Assembly (NCBI GenBank): GCA_932294295.1
Contig: OW028585.1
Location: 17,486,360-17,550,359 of the forward strand
From: Alitta virens
Taxonomy: Eukaryota; Annelida; Polychaeta; Phyllodocida; Nereididae
Length of the DNA: 64,000 nucleotides
Direction: 5' to 3'
Position 1 is the stretch's first letter; the number at the start of each line of letters is the position of its first letter. The notes under the pieces were generated by a model that saw nothing but the letters and a program-made list of their open reading frames with translations, was not told the origin of the DNA and made no database searches. The position numbers were made by a program, and so were the translations under genes. Below, piece by piece: positions 21,884 to 34,072 of the stretch.

Positions 21884-24640
21884 TTTTTAAACGTGAAAAA
21901 CTCAACAGTATCTACCCGCTGTGATGTTGCCCAATGTTTAAGCAGTACGCCTTAATTAAGTTATTAACAGAGCAATGGTTCTGGATCACCTGTCACTTAA
22001 GTTGATGTCTGGCCTGATTAGACCTATTGAGTGCAGTGAAGTCAGACTAACATGCAAGCTCGTTAACAACCACTGGCTGTTTTTGTTTTAACAACTGTCT
22101 TTTCAAGTTATATCATTGCAAAATGTAGCGTATCCACTCTTTACAGCTAAGCTTGTTAAAAATACAGTTCAATTAACTGTAATTATACGGGACCTCAGCG
22201 CTGCTTAATCATAGGTCTTCTGTGTAATAACCTGGGAGTATAATCATAAACTTAGTATTGACTTGTTCACAACAAACTTGTTAATTATACCTTGGAGGAT
22301 CTAATTCCTCCAAGAATACAATTTTGTGAGTTATAATATGTATTGATATTAATTTAAGTGTGATGAAAATGACCTATTATGCTTACTATCTATTTCATGA
22401 AAATATAGGAATGATCGGCCCTTAATTCCCTTCCAATATTATAACATGCATACATGCACTGATTTCATAGTAGGTGGTACTTTTTTCAGTGATTGATGCA
22501 TATATATACTATAGTCAATAATTTGTTTTTACGCGATTTGCTAAAACATAAAATGATCTTATGCAATCTAATATCATTAACATTTGGCTCATTAAAATTC
22601 ATTCGAATTTTTAGGTTACTAAGTGTGTAACTTGTTCTTTTTTCACCGGGAAAATGCCAAAATCATCACATGGATAGGAAATTAAGTGGAAGATTAAACT
22701 TGTGGTAGAAATTGTAGTTTATATTTTGATGCATTGAGAGGGGGTTTTCTAGCAGGAATCATGCTAACTATGACTATTCTCCGGCAAATTCAATGCTCTG
22801 TATTCTGGGCGAGTTAATGACCAGAAAGCAATGAAATTAGCGATTGCCTGTGACGAAAAGGAGTTTCCAATCCTACTACTGTTGTCTCCAAGTCTCAGTC
22901 AAACAAGTGGCCTGTAATATTACAATTCGCTAATCTGGCTAATGGGGGGGGGGGGGGGTTATATAACCGGTCGTGGTGTGCTCCTAAGTTAAAGAGGCAG
23001 GTGCAATGATGAGATGATAATACACATTTATCATTTTTACGTGCCTCAGCATTGAAACCAAGTTTGGAGTACTTGTTTGGATATTACTTTAGCTTTTTGT
23101 GCGAGGGTGCGACTGACAGTGCGAGTTAATGGTCTCAGAACTGTAAGGTGCTGCCCTCTCTTGTAAAATTTGCATGCGAATTGCATTTCACAAGATGCTA
23201 GTCGTTAGCCGCTAGTCGCAGCGGCCCAGCGAACATATTTCCTTTTTTTTTTTATACCTAAAAATCCGTCCGATCTAACTCGTTTCAAGTAGGGGAATGT
23301 TTTAAAAGCAAACAAGCAAGCTGCTGGTTGTCCAGCTTTAAAGAAGCAATTGTTTACAACATTAACAAGTCATTGGCCTAGTAAAATGTGAAGGGAATGG
23401 CATTAGACAGGAATACATAGTTTCAACGATGCTGCATTGATGTCCCCTGATTAGGCTGTTCATCAATTTAACCCCTTTTCAAAGGTCAAGGTCAGCAATA
23501 AATTATGCCAAATAAGGAAATTTGGCATTTTTTCTGTAATTCCAAGGATATATTATATGTAAAAACTAACTCCATGTAACAGAAAACCACACAAATGGCA
23601 TATCATATGATCATATGAAAGCTAATCAATTAAATGAAAATATGGTTCACCAAGTGCTGCTCACTGTTTCTGGTCAGGATAAATAAATAACAATAGGGTA
23701 AAGTAAATAAGTATATAGATGCTTGGCTTAAATATCTAATGTTTATAGAAAGATAATACTCAAACAGAAGTTGCAATATATACCCTTCTTAGAATTTCAG
23801 TGTAAACAAGGGGTTTTTTTTTAATTTTTTTTTAACTTGGCTCTTATTTAGTGTTCTCTCATAATTTTACCATGCAATTTGGGGCTACCCTTCCAAACAA
23901 GACGCTGTCCTGTTTCATGATTTTTAAAGATATTGATAAGATAATCTACTCACTAATAGTACGGCGTTTGGGCTTTCTTTTAGCATATTTGGCATAATTC
24001 TAGATTTGAAAGCTATCGAGCACCTTGCCTTTTTTACCCCTCTGTTCTTACTTTCATGTTTTGAGGTTGAACTGTGATAAAACTATTGTATATAAAATTA
24101 CGCCGTTTGTACAGAATTTAGATTGAGTAATCATAAAGAGGTTTCCGGATTTTGGTAATTGTTGGTTAATAAACAACGGATCAAAAAACTTTTTATTGTA
24201 TAAAACCTATTTGTGGTAGAGACATAAAATTTAAACTGCATAAAGCATACAATATTTACTATAACATATTCCAATTGCATAATTGTAAAACTAATGAGAG
24301 TGAAGGTATTCTATCAAACGTATTGCATAGAGTTTTACGCACGGTTTATAATAGAGAAGCATTTTCACTCGAATTTTTTGTTTTATTTATTCCTCTGTAG
24401 TACAAATCCCCACGTAGTTGAATACATGTAATAAATGTAGAATTGTTCTTGCGTATATCTATATAAATATCATCAAATATAAAGTAACACTATTGAAGAT
24501 ATTTGAGTCCCAACTTAGCCTATTTTCCCACTTACTTCAATACTATTTGCCTGAATAAGACAGATGAAGCCACTTATTGTAACCAGCTCTAACTTCGCTC
24601 CAAATGCAAAAACTTTGCAAAAAATCACACAGAACTTATT
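21884..24640. other. Gene-poor stretch
   Basis: No coding region, RNA gene or clear mobile element could be supported here. It holds a 15-base G run at 22,944-22,958 and several AT-rich homopolymers. The part nearest the transposase (about 22,080-22,185) contains a few TAACTGT/ACAGTT motifs like those at 14,851-15,240 and may be the other subterminal region of the CACTA-like element. Confidence 0.6.
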
Positions 24641-25055
24641 ATTTTGTCCATCTTAACAATTGTCATTAAGTTTCAAAAAGGGCTTTTTTTTTTCATCAAG
24701 ATTATTCAAAGCAACCTTCACTAGACCTGGGCGTTCTTTAGTGTTCTTCATTGGATCTCCTAGCCTCTTGCACTCACCACCTCTTCATCATTCTCATCAA
24801 TTTCTTGAATGATTTAAGTGGAGAGTCATGCATGACCGAGTTCCGCTTAAGGAGATTAGCACATTCCACAGTTAAGGTGCTCAGCTGCTGATCTAGGTCA
24901 GCCTTAAACGCATCAAATCTCGTTTCAATACATGCTGTGATATCATCTTTCAGTTTACCAATGCTACGGGTTATGAAAGTCTTAGTTGCAGTTTGCTCTT
25001 CATCCCAATTTCTAATATCATCCAGAGTTATAGTACCTTGCTGTGAGCTAGCCAT
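24640..25055 (-). pseudogene. LINE ORF1-like relic
   Basis: From an ATG at 25,055 the minus strand reads MASSQQGTITLDDIRNWDEE, then a hydrophilic helical segment likely to form a coiled coil (FDAFKADLDQQLSTLTVECA). A frame change near 24,810 leads to EIDENDEEVVSA and then RLGDPMKNTKERPGLVKVAL. The RLGxP...RPxLVKV pattern is characteristic of the RNA-binding domain in ORF1 proteins of some non-LTR retrotransposons. A fragment with frameshifts and no ORF2 next to it. Confidence 0.5.
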
Positions 25056-25081
25056 GGCTGTAGATTGCTGGTCTGGATCTG

Positions 25082-25740
25082 GTGTTGAACTGTGATGATG
25101 AACAGATCAATCATTGCCCATATGTTCAAATTTCTTCGTGTTTAATTTTTGATTATATTTTCAAACCAAAAGATGTTAAATTGGCAATTAAATGTGGACA
25201 GTCAAAACCATGTGTCTCTGAGTTGACTGCAGCGCCCTCATTAATAATGAAAATTCATCAATTATTGTTACATCTTGCAGAGGCAACAAGTTTTCTTGCC
25301 AATGACAAGAATATTTGAGACTTAACATCTGTTGCCATGTTGTTGTTGCGGCTGACTTAAAACATTGTCTGCATGATGTAATGAAGGAATACATATACAG
25401 TCCTTCACAAGCCATTGATCGTCACCGTCCATATGGAGCAGGCCAAAAAAGGAATAAAAAACCAAGAAAAGAGAAAGCACAATGTACACGCTTATCCGAT
25501 CAACGTGGTATATGAAAATCCAAGTAATCTTACAGCTATCCAGTCCAGGATGCCAGAGTCAACAAAATCTACAAAGACACCTTTATGAAATTGGCATCAC
25601 GGTACTATTGTATCAGAGTTCTTGTGTTTTGAAACGCCATCCTTATTTCTGGCATGGATTGATTCAAGTTGCATATGGGCTTGTCCTGAATGAGTTTCAC
25701 CGAAAGTTACTTAAGGACGTCCTTGACTTCGATGTGTGAT
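25082..25740 (+). other. Weak coding-like stretch, unrecognised
   Basis: Three short overlapping frames on the plus strand have fairly ordinary amino-acid composition, for example KRNKKPRKEKA at about 25,450 and HPYFWHGLIQVAYGLVLNEF near the end. I do not recognise a family, there is no convincing start or splice structure, and it may be a decayed transposon gene. Confidence 0.2.
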
Positions 25741-25799
25741 TATACAATGATCAGTTGAAAATTGTGTTAAATCTCTACAGAGTGCAATTATGTCAACTG

Positions 25800-26060
25800 A
25801 AATTCTGCACAGGACGTTATGGCTCATGTAATCATCATCATTATTACATGGGTGGGGACTTTTGCTTGCCTGAACATAGGCACTGAATACAAGGGACAAA
25901 TGGAATGTTGCTCATGAAGAGTGCCTGTACTAGGGATTTTACCAAGGCCCTTCGGAGGAGCAGGTGAGCATCTTACTACCAGTAGTGGGATGGCCTCGTG
26001 CTAATGTGCTCACCTGCTCCTCTGATGGACCCAGGTTAAATTCCTGGCTTGGGCAATCTT
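25800..26060. repeat. Pair of SINE-like copies in opposite orientation
   Basis: The right half has tRNA-like Pol III boxes on the plus strand (TGGCCTCGTGC near 25,990 as box A, GGTTAAATTCC near 26,035 as box B). The left half resembles the SINE body at 15,880-16,085 in minus orientation. They meet at an inverted repeat: AGGAGCAGGTGAGCA near 25,957 and its complement TGCTCACCTGCTCCT near 26,007. Confidence 0.45.
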
Positions 26061-26594
26061 TTTTAGCTACATCCCAGTTGAGTTTAGTTCCGATGAAACC
26101 TAACAGCTTTGTTATAAATTTGAAACATTAGTGGAATGTAATTTGTGATCATACTTTGTGGCACCAGCACTTGGTGTATGGGTCATGATGTCTATGACTC
26201 TGACATTACAGTGTTGCCATGTTTAATAAACCTATTGTTTTGCATTTTTAATATATATATATATATCTTTGTTGTTGTGTTTTGAATTTGGGCTTGCAGA
26301 CATGGCCCTGCATGGGGTGTCATCCTCCCCCACACGGGGTGTAAGCATAGAGGGACATGGGGTGTAAGCATAGAGGGAGGCATGATTGTGGTCACTTGGA
26401 CCCGATGTTACAATATACTTTGATTAAGTATGATATAATATCAAAACGCAATAATTTTTAATAGTTTGAAATAAAGCTCAGGGTATAGCCACTTAGCAAA
26501 ACTGAATTTTACATTTCACCACTAAATTATAGATCTTCTGAAACTAATTATGCCCATGTGACATTTCATCAGTTTTAGGAGATATATCAAAGAT

Positions 26595-26719
26595 ATTGAT
26601 AGGCATTGAAAAGTAGGTATACATGCCTATCAATGTGTTATGTACACTAGTTGTGAGTATTCTGTTCCGCAAAGTACAGTTATCCCCTGAGATAACTTTA
26701 CTTTGCGGAACGGAACAGA
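26595..26719. repeat. Two adjacent hairpins
   Basis: First: ATTGATAGGCAT at 26,595 pairs with ATGCCTATCAAT at 26,623. Second: a 24-base arm from 26,661 (TCTGTTCCGCAAAGTA...) pairs with 26,691-26,719, with one mismatch and a 5-base GGAAC duplication. They could be ends of small foldback elements. No transcript context is evident. Confidence 0.7.
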
Positions 26720-27931
26720 AGGGTTTAATATTTTCCAATCTGAAAACTACATGGTCTAGTTTAATTTCTGGCAATATGAATTAGGTACCATACTAAAATA
26801 AAACTATTGCTGTTGGTTTAAAATATTGTACATTTGGGTGGGGAGAACAGCTGAAAACAAACCGGGCAAACGTTACACAGCTGTTTGCAAACAGTCAGGT
26901 TAACCTCATCAGAAAAACATTCAATGATTGGCGTTTGTGAACGTTTGGATCTATGTGGGAGGATACATGGTTTAGAAGACTACCCCCAAAGTAATTCATT
27001 TGGAAATTCTGACTAGCTACTCATTAAAAAATTAGAAGTATAACAACAGACAAGTTACACAAATGAACCTATGTTTATTTGTTACAATCATTTTAAAGTT
27101 GGTTTAAGTAAAATGCACTCGTTGGTTGCATGGTTCATAAAATAAATCTGTGACCATCTATGAAGGCCTATTTCATATGACAGTAAAACAAAAGATGCTG
27201 ATGGCTATCAAGTTTTGGCTGTTTTAAAAAGAAAAGCTGTACAGTCATTAAAAGTTCATTTTGAGTGGATGTCAATTTTCAATAAACTGAAAACCTCTCT
27301 CAAACTATGGAGACACGAGCACTCTTATCTCCATGCTCAAACCATGGAGGTATGTGTGCATTACCTCAGATAAAGTCTATCAATTGCCCAACCAGGGTAT
27401 ACAAACAATCATATTTCTACAGCCTTAAGTGTGGGTAAAATCTTGAGTTCAATACGACTCAAAAGAAGAATTATTCTTTTTGTTAGAAAACTCGCATTTT
27501 CCATCATTTTTAACGCAAGATTTATAGTGTACTTTATGCAGCTGCTATGGATCACTACGTTTCTGCTTAAAATCAGTGTGAAATCAATGTTCCACCTAAT
27601 GGCCGGTTACAGTCACACACAGATTGTCCTGACTGATAGCATCAAAAACCCCCTTATTCATGATACCTAAAACCTTGGATGAATAGAGATTACAAGCTAA
27701 AACTGACATTTTCTGGAGTGACCCCCCTTTCTATTTCGTTCCGTTCCGTTAACCGAGCTGATTACGTCATAAACGGAGAGCAATTAATAAAATGATGACG
27801 TCACATGGGCCTTTGTCATCCATGACAATGGCTTTCAAAGGCGTTTGCGTATTTTTTTACATTTGTTTTATTTTGGAAATTTTCAAGATTTAAAATAGAA
27901 ATTTTCATCACCCAAAGACGGCAGATCAAAA

Positions 27932-28019
27932 ATGTACTTTTCTTATATGGTGGCTCCTAGTCCCTTGGCTTCTGTTGTTGGGAGCCGGAGATGTGGAGTT
28001 AACCCTGGCCCAGTCTCAG
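27932..28019 (+). pseudogene. 2A-like leader relic, probably of a LINE
   Basis: One frame reads PWLLLLLGAGDVEL, a hydrophobic leader leading into the 2A consensus; the next frame supplies NPGPVS directly after it. The join needs one extra base, so the ribosome-skipping motif (DVExNPGP) is broken by a single-base loss near 27,999. An ATG at 27,932 opens the NPGP frame, and CTCAG|GTAAAA follows as a possible donor. N-terminal 2A/leader sequences of this type are known from sea urchin and other invertebrate non-LTR retrotransposons and immune genes. No downstream endonuclease was recognised. Confidence 0.5.
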
Positions 28020-28852
28020 GTAAAAATTAAAAAAAAACAATGCATGTAAAAAAAATCTGTTTACATAGCCTACATGTAGATTCAGTGCAAATTACATAAT
28101 ATTATTAGATTTTTGCACAAGTTGTTACATTTCTCTAATAAGAATACTTTGTCTATGATAGTTTCTAAGTTGGTACATTGTAACTATTAAAACTGTCCGT
28201 TTACAAGTTAGTACATCGTAACTATATTTATAGCCTAAAGCCACGTTCACAATGATGCGTCTCCGTATGCGTATACGTGTACAATAAATTCGGAAACAGT
28301 GCAATTTTAATTTACCATTCACATTAGTCCGCATCAGTATGCGTGTGCGAATGCGGCGACACGTACGTCACTTTCTTATCGGATCAGTGAGCGATAGAAA
28401 TGTTTGACGGATTGCCGGCGGATGGGAATCCCCCTTTGCAACGTTGCAGATGTGCTTAAGGGGGTAATAAATGATTATTAATAATCAGTGTTTTACCTGA
28501 CATACATTAAAAATTACATAACAATAAAGATATTAGCATGCTGTGGGCATAAAATGTTGGCATATGCCTTCACTCTGAGTTTTTGGCACTGTGCCAGCGT
28601 AATAATACAGTTGGATCTCTAGCTTAAAGACCACACTACATCTAACACTTGGTTTATAATAGGCATATTATGTAATTTTTTATGTTGTGATTGACAGGCT
28701 TTGTAACACTATTTTATTTTATGAATCTACATGGTAACAAAATTGAGTGTTACTACACAAAGTAGCAAAGAAATTATAGCCTAGACATAAATAATGTCTG
28801 GAAATTTTTGCAGGCCTTTGCATTTGACTTTCAAGATTCTCATATAAATTTA

Positions 28853-28980
28853 CAGGGGCGGATCCAGGGGGGGGGGGGGGCCCTTTTGTGAAAAAAAAAG
28901 GGAGTAAAGGTAAAAAAAAAAAGGCGCTAGCAAATCAATTATCCACGCCCCCCTTTCACCAATTTCTGCATCCGCCCCTG
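28853..28980. mobile_element. hAT-like MITE (CAGGGGCGGAT ends)
   Basis: Starts CAGGGGCGGATCCAGG and ends with the near-complement CTGCATCCGCCCCTG, enclosing G-, A- and C-rich homopolymers; 128 bp. CAGGGGCGGAT termini are frequent in animal hAT elements. The flanks (TAAATTTA and ATTTATTA) are similar but not a clean 8-bp duplication. Confidence 0.6.
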
Positions 28981-30024
28981 ATTTATTAATAATAATCACA
29001 CATTGAAGGATATCAGTTCAGTCATATAGTGGAAAATATCTAGCATAATTTCATTTAGAAATGATAGCAACCACAAAAAACGTTATACCAAAACAGCATG
29101 GATGATAATTACCAAAATAGACATGTTTTGATATTATAATATATAAGGCCTATTATCAGAAAAAAAAAGAAAAAAAAGTGACCTGTATATTCTGTGCAGT
29201 GCAATATACCTAGACAATAATTACAGGATTACAGGGGGGGGGGGGGGGGGGCAGCATTGTGTCTTTAAGCAAAGTACTATACACTTAAGTTAAGATTGTT
29301 TGAAAGTTAATGCTTAATTTTCACTGTTTTCATATGGTTTACATAGACTCCTGATTAAATTAATATCAAAATATTTTCATGCTTATGAATGACATGATGT
29401 ATGTTACCAACATTTGGCATGCCCTACCATGTTGTGTATTTATTGTCTACATTGATAGAGTAATAGTTTTTTTGTCTTTTTTTTTGGGGGGGGGGGGGGG
29501 CATTGGAGCTTACTATTTCACGAAATGATCAAATTTGATTGACAGGTGAAGGCTGTAAAACCGTGTGCAAAAATAATCCAACAAATGAATATGAAGACTG
29601 CTGCATGGCCCTCAATAGTCAGGCAGTGTCAGACAAAATCCTTTCATGTTTTATAATATTATTCCACTCAGGTTAATATATGTGACATCAAGGCAAGTAA
29701 AAAAAAACTCACCTATGATGTGAATGTGTTAAATGTTTGGGAATCCAAGCCATATCATTTCATCATTATGCCTGCCTCTGGCAGATGGTCATATAGGCCG
29801 AGTAAACTTCAGGGTTCAGTGGAAAAATTAGAATAGTTATGCAGGAAACATTTCAAAGGGTAAGCGGAAAACTTAAAATTATTTATAAAATATAATGGAT
29901 TTCAATCAGACTATTTTCCTTGGTGAATACATAAGAAATGCAAACCTCACAATTAAGACCTTGGTTAGAATAGACATACTAATAGTGAGGTCTTAATAGT
30001 GTGGTTTTTAAGGCTAGGCCACTG

Positions 30025-30104
30025 AATAGCCTTTGAATACTGTGAATGAATATTTTTGCAGTGTATATATGCCATAAATATTCATTCACAGTATAAAGGC
30101 TATT
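30025..30104. repeat. 80-bp hairpin
   Basis: AATAGCCTTTGAATACTGTG and following bases pair with the reverse-complement arm ending GGCTATT at 30,104, almost without mismatch, around a short loop. Likely a miniature foldback or MITE. Confidence 0.7.
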
Positions 30105-30217
30105 TATGTTCATTAGACTACAATGACAGTTAAAGACAGGGAAATTATAAATATAAAACAAATACATAAAGAAGGTGCTCAGAAATATGCTGTAGTTTTA
30201 TAGTTAACACTATTTAA

Positions 30218-31310
30218 CAGTAATTTAATGTCTTCCTTCTAGACACCTGGAATTCATCATTATTTTACTGTTTAGCAATAACATGACATTTAGTTTGCAC
30301 TTTAGTGAGAAACACTTTTTGCCTTGGCCTAAATCTTTGGCCTTGGCCTATATTCAGAAACTGCACAATTTTTGCCTTGGCCTTCTCACCTGACTTTCTT
30401 TAACTAAAGACATTCATCTTTAACTCACCTGAAGATGTTGGAGGAGTGCAAAACTTCAACTGGCAATTACTTGGTTTCTATACATGATAGAACAATGCAG
30501 TTTTTTTCTAAATAGTTCAATTGTAACTATCTTATCAATTATCAATTTAAAACAACACAATGAAAAAAATACACTAATACTTAATTTATTGAGAAAGAAA
30601 TACTGATGACAACCCTAAGGTTTATGTCACTGAATCTACAATTTGCAAATTATATTTAAGGTACAGGAATAAAACCACTGTCTGGTTGCCTAAATGACTG
30701 ACTAGTTGTCAGCTGGTATGTTATGTTGTGCTGACTGACTGACAGACAGACTGACATGACTGAACTGACTGACTGGACGGATGAGCTTGACTAACAGACA
30801 GACAGAATTGACTGAGTTCAACTGACTGATTTAACTGACTGAACTGACTGAATTAACCTGACTTGGCTGTATTGACTGATTTGGCTGAACTGACTGACTT
30901 TGCTGAACTGACAGACTACTGTAGAAGTAGTTATATGTAATAAAGAAAAGAAAAAAAAGAAGGAAATAAAAGAAAGAAAACAAAACAAAGGAGTCATTGA
31001 CATTATGGACCTTGACTTAGCAAGTGGTTCACATATCAATATGTATAATTTTTTTATTAAGTTATACTGTATTATGCTGAGGTAGGTTATGGACCATGAA
31101 ACTGACCATACTTGTGAGAAATTTCACACCAAGTTAATAAAAAAAGATATCTATACCATGAATCCGCACAAAATAGACAGAATCAAATATAATCAAACCC
31201 CAACATGTTAGGTGATGAAAATAGGCTATTATTGCAATTTTAGTAAGTTGGCTTCTTTGTATATTGGTATCCAAAGTACTAAATAATATACAAATCAACA
31301 ACTGTCAAAA
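30218..31310 (+). repeat. Long imperfect inverted repeat, left arm
   Basis: This arm is matched in reverse complement by 42,357-44,528, with shared landmarks in order: GACACCTGGAATTC, a GCCTTGGCCTAAATCTTTGG run, a 250-bp CTGA/GACTGA-rich stretch (30,720-30,910), GGTTATGGACCATGAAAC, and TTGGTATCCAAAGTACT. It lies within the first Harbinger-like element. Short reading frames in the CTGA-rich part are repeat translations. Confidence 0.75.
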
Positions 31311-31359
31311 GTTCATTGAACCCAACAAAATTGATCTGCTTATTTTTGACTGTGCCGCT

Positions 31360-31490
31360 CACATTGCGTAATCATTTCAATGTCGGTATGTCACTGCAGG
31401 GGGCGGAGCTTAAGTTTGATTGACATCCCTGTTTATTCATTAATCACGTGGGTTGTTTAAATCAGTACATTTGAGGTCAAGATCGCAAAT
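31360..31490 (+). repeat. Dispersed repeat with CACGTG and GC box
   Basis: Contains CACTGCAGGGGGCGGAGCTT, then ATTAATCACGTGGGTTGTT and GAGGTCAAGATCGCAAAT. Inverted copies lie at 38,600-38,740 and about 40,650-40,790. The conserved E-box (CACGTG) and GC-box-like elements suggest an old element's promoter region, but no gene is attached. Confidence 0.6.
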
Positions 31491-33692
31491 TACAAATTAT
31501 GTCAGACAATAACTCGCTTTTGCTGGTGATCTATCAATTGAGCTATTCAAGTGTTTACATTCAATTAAATTAATTGATATTGAATTTTATTTTCTTGGAT
31601 TATTTGCAAACCTTCACTTCTAGAAATGATAAAAATATGCAATATATAATTTCTACTGAAAGCAAAATCAGATAGATCTATGACATATTTTCTGTGTGGA
31701 CTTCAATCTGGTTGTACTAGTCAGAGCTAGAATTTTGTCAAATATAAATATATTTACTAAAGTGAACATCAGAACATTATAAGCATGACCTTTGACCAAA
31801 TTGCCCCTCCCCCCCCCCCCCCCCCCCAATCAAACTTTTCCTCAGGCTACAATTGAGACATTAAAACAAAAAGTAATGCTGTAAGGAGTGGGTAAAAGGA
31901 TTATATAGTGCACAAAACATCATTTCAAAGGGTTTGAAGAAAAGTGCATATTTGTATTATTGCTAAAAGTGGAGTTATGCACTAAATATAAGAAATGCAG
32001 GTGAAAGATCAAGTCAAGTGCAGTTCCTGCAAAATGTTCAGACATTGTTTATGTCTTGGTCATTATTTCTTGCTACATTGTGTATTGTTGCTATCACGCA
32101 AACAATTGTTACATAATCTGTCAATCATTGACCTATTAACCAATCAAATTAAAGAAAACTGCAATGCCCCTCCCACTCAACACATTGGCCAATTGAATAG
32201 GGGCATGTGCATATGGGGGAGGTGCCTAGATGGTGTTTATCAGCCGATTTTCTTTGACATGTCAACAAAACAATGACTATTTTGAGGTTTTTATGCACTC
32301 ACCTGAAAAACATTTCGGCATCCGGCTCTAACTCTTTTACCTGTTCACATAGATCACACAAGATGGACTTGTGACTTCTATGTATTAATACATAGTAAAT
32401 ATGTAAAAGAATAAAGGAAAACAATAAAAGATAATCTGTATTTAAAAATAATGTAAAATATGACAAGATGAGCAAAGAAATCAATAAAAGATAATCTGTA
32501 TTTAAAGTTTTTGATAACAGATAGCATGTAGTGAATCAGATGAAACAACTCTGCAATAGCAATTAGGACTTTATCCAGGCTGATTACAAGTGTTTTATAA
32601 TTACAGATAGCATGTAGTAAATCACTAATTTCTAATTGCTAATAGCGCATTTGCGCCGAATTCCAATAATGCAACTACCAGTGCTGTATCTTTATCATCG
32701 TCCTGCAGGCCTTGCAGTAAGTAGGGTCCCAGACATCTTGGAATCTAACAAATAAACGGGTACGTTACACGGACGAATGTAAACGCCACACAGTGCGTTT
32801 GACGTCCGTTGGTTTTGACGTACACGATCTTCGTACACGTATACGCATACGGAGACGCATCATTGTGAACGTGGCTTAAAGCTGGCTTTCCATATGTCCG
32901 TTTTTTCTGTCCGTATATCCGTCATCCGTACGTCCGTATACGGACAGGATACGCATCCCTTTGATTTTAAGTAATTACTTTCCATAAATACGTTTTTTCA
33001 TCCGTTGTCCGTCATCCGCAGTCCGTATTTTGGCGATACGGATAGGGGGGCGATTTTTGCGGATGACGGATGGCCAGGCAAGGGCAAATTACCAAAATAA
33101 ATTGCATTTAACAAGTGCAATGTATCCCTCTTTCATTGACTAATTAGGCCCATACAACAGGAGATTCTGAACAAAAAATTACAATCTGTAGAAGTCAAGT
33201 GGTTAGCTGTCATTAATTAAACCCTCACCTTTATGAATTAATTGCAATTAATCGGTTTTATTGAAGAATTTCAAGGGCACAAAAAGACATGTTTACAATA
33301 AATAAATAGGTAAATTAATAAACGAATAGGCCTAAATAGAATATGTTTTCATTTGAATATATACAGTGCAATACACACAGTTGAGTGATGAAGTACTATC
33401 TTCAATAAGAAAAAAAAGTGCGATTATGTACTTAATTGTCTTTTAAAGAGGAATTAAACTTTTGTTGTAACTGTCATGATTTGCATTTAAATAAGGCCTA
33501 TACAGCAGTTTTGTATGTTTGAAATAAATTTTGTTTGAGAGAGAAATGGGTTCAAGAAATGTTACTCAAAACAGCCTTAAGTAATTACATTCTCAAAACC
33601 ATGGCATGAATAGTATATTTTCTAGTGTTATTGACTACATCCTCAGGATTTGAACAGTAGAACTTTCATGAAATTAGAACCTCGCCCTTGCA

Positions 33693-33775
33693 ATATTCAT
33701 GAGAAGGTCTTAATTTTTATTTTATTTAGATGGTCAACATCTTAGATGAAAAGATTAAGACCTTCTCATGAATAT
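33693..33775. repeat. Hairpin with 22-bp perfect arms
   Basis: ATATTCATGAGAAGGTCTTA (33,693) pairs with TAAGACCTTCTCATGAATAT ending at 33,775. Directly downstream (33,795-33,875) lies a short tandem of a TCCGACGGTTAGT-like phrase. Confidence 0.75.
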
Positions 33776-33972
33776 AGTAAAAATAGGTTACAGCCCATTA
33801 TTCCGACGGTTCATTAATCCGAACTGTCGCTAGTCCGACGGTTAGTTTATCAGACGGGTCGTTAGTCCGACAGAAGACAGGCCTAATTATTTATAGATAA
33901 ATACCTACAGCTCCGTTACCCATACTTGAAATTAGTTAGATCATAATTGTAATTATGCAATAAGGACTTATT

Positions 33973-34072
33973 AGATAATTGCTAATTGCAATTCACACTT
34001 GACACCTTGCCCTGAGTATATCTATACGTTCAGGCCAAAGTGTCAAGTGTGAATTGCAATTAGCAATTATCT
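33973..34072. mobile_element. Miniature foldback/MITE with 33-bp perfect arms
   Basis: The 33-bp arm starting AGATAATTGCTAATTGCAAT at 33,973 is perfectly complementary to 34,040-34,072; the loop is 34 bp. A diverged half-site (TGCTAATCGCAAATCACACT) occurs near 43,420, suggesting a family. Confidence 0.75.

Larger units (their letters stand above)
28239..32876. mobile_element. PIF/Harbinger-like TIR element, non-autonomous
   Basis: Perfect 43-bp terminal inverted repeats at 28,239-28,281 and 32,834-32,876, starting AGCCACGTTCACAATG, are flanked by TAA on both sides (28,236-28,238 and 32,877-32,879). A TWA target duplication is typical of PIF/Harbinger. The 4.6-kb interior encodes no recognisable transposase and instead holds a hAT-like MITE, hairpins, homopolymer runs and one arm of a long inverted repeat. 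It is therefore a large non-autonomous copy or one padded by insertions. Confidence 0.75.
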
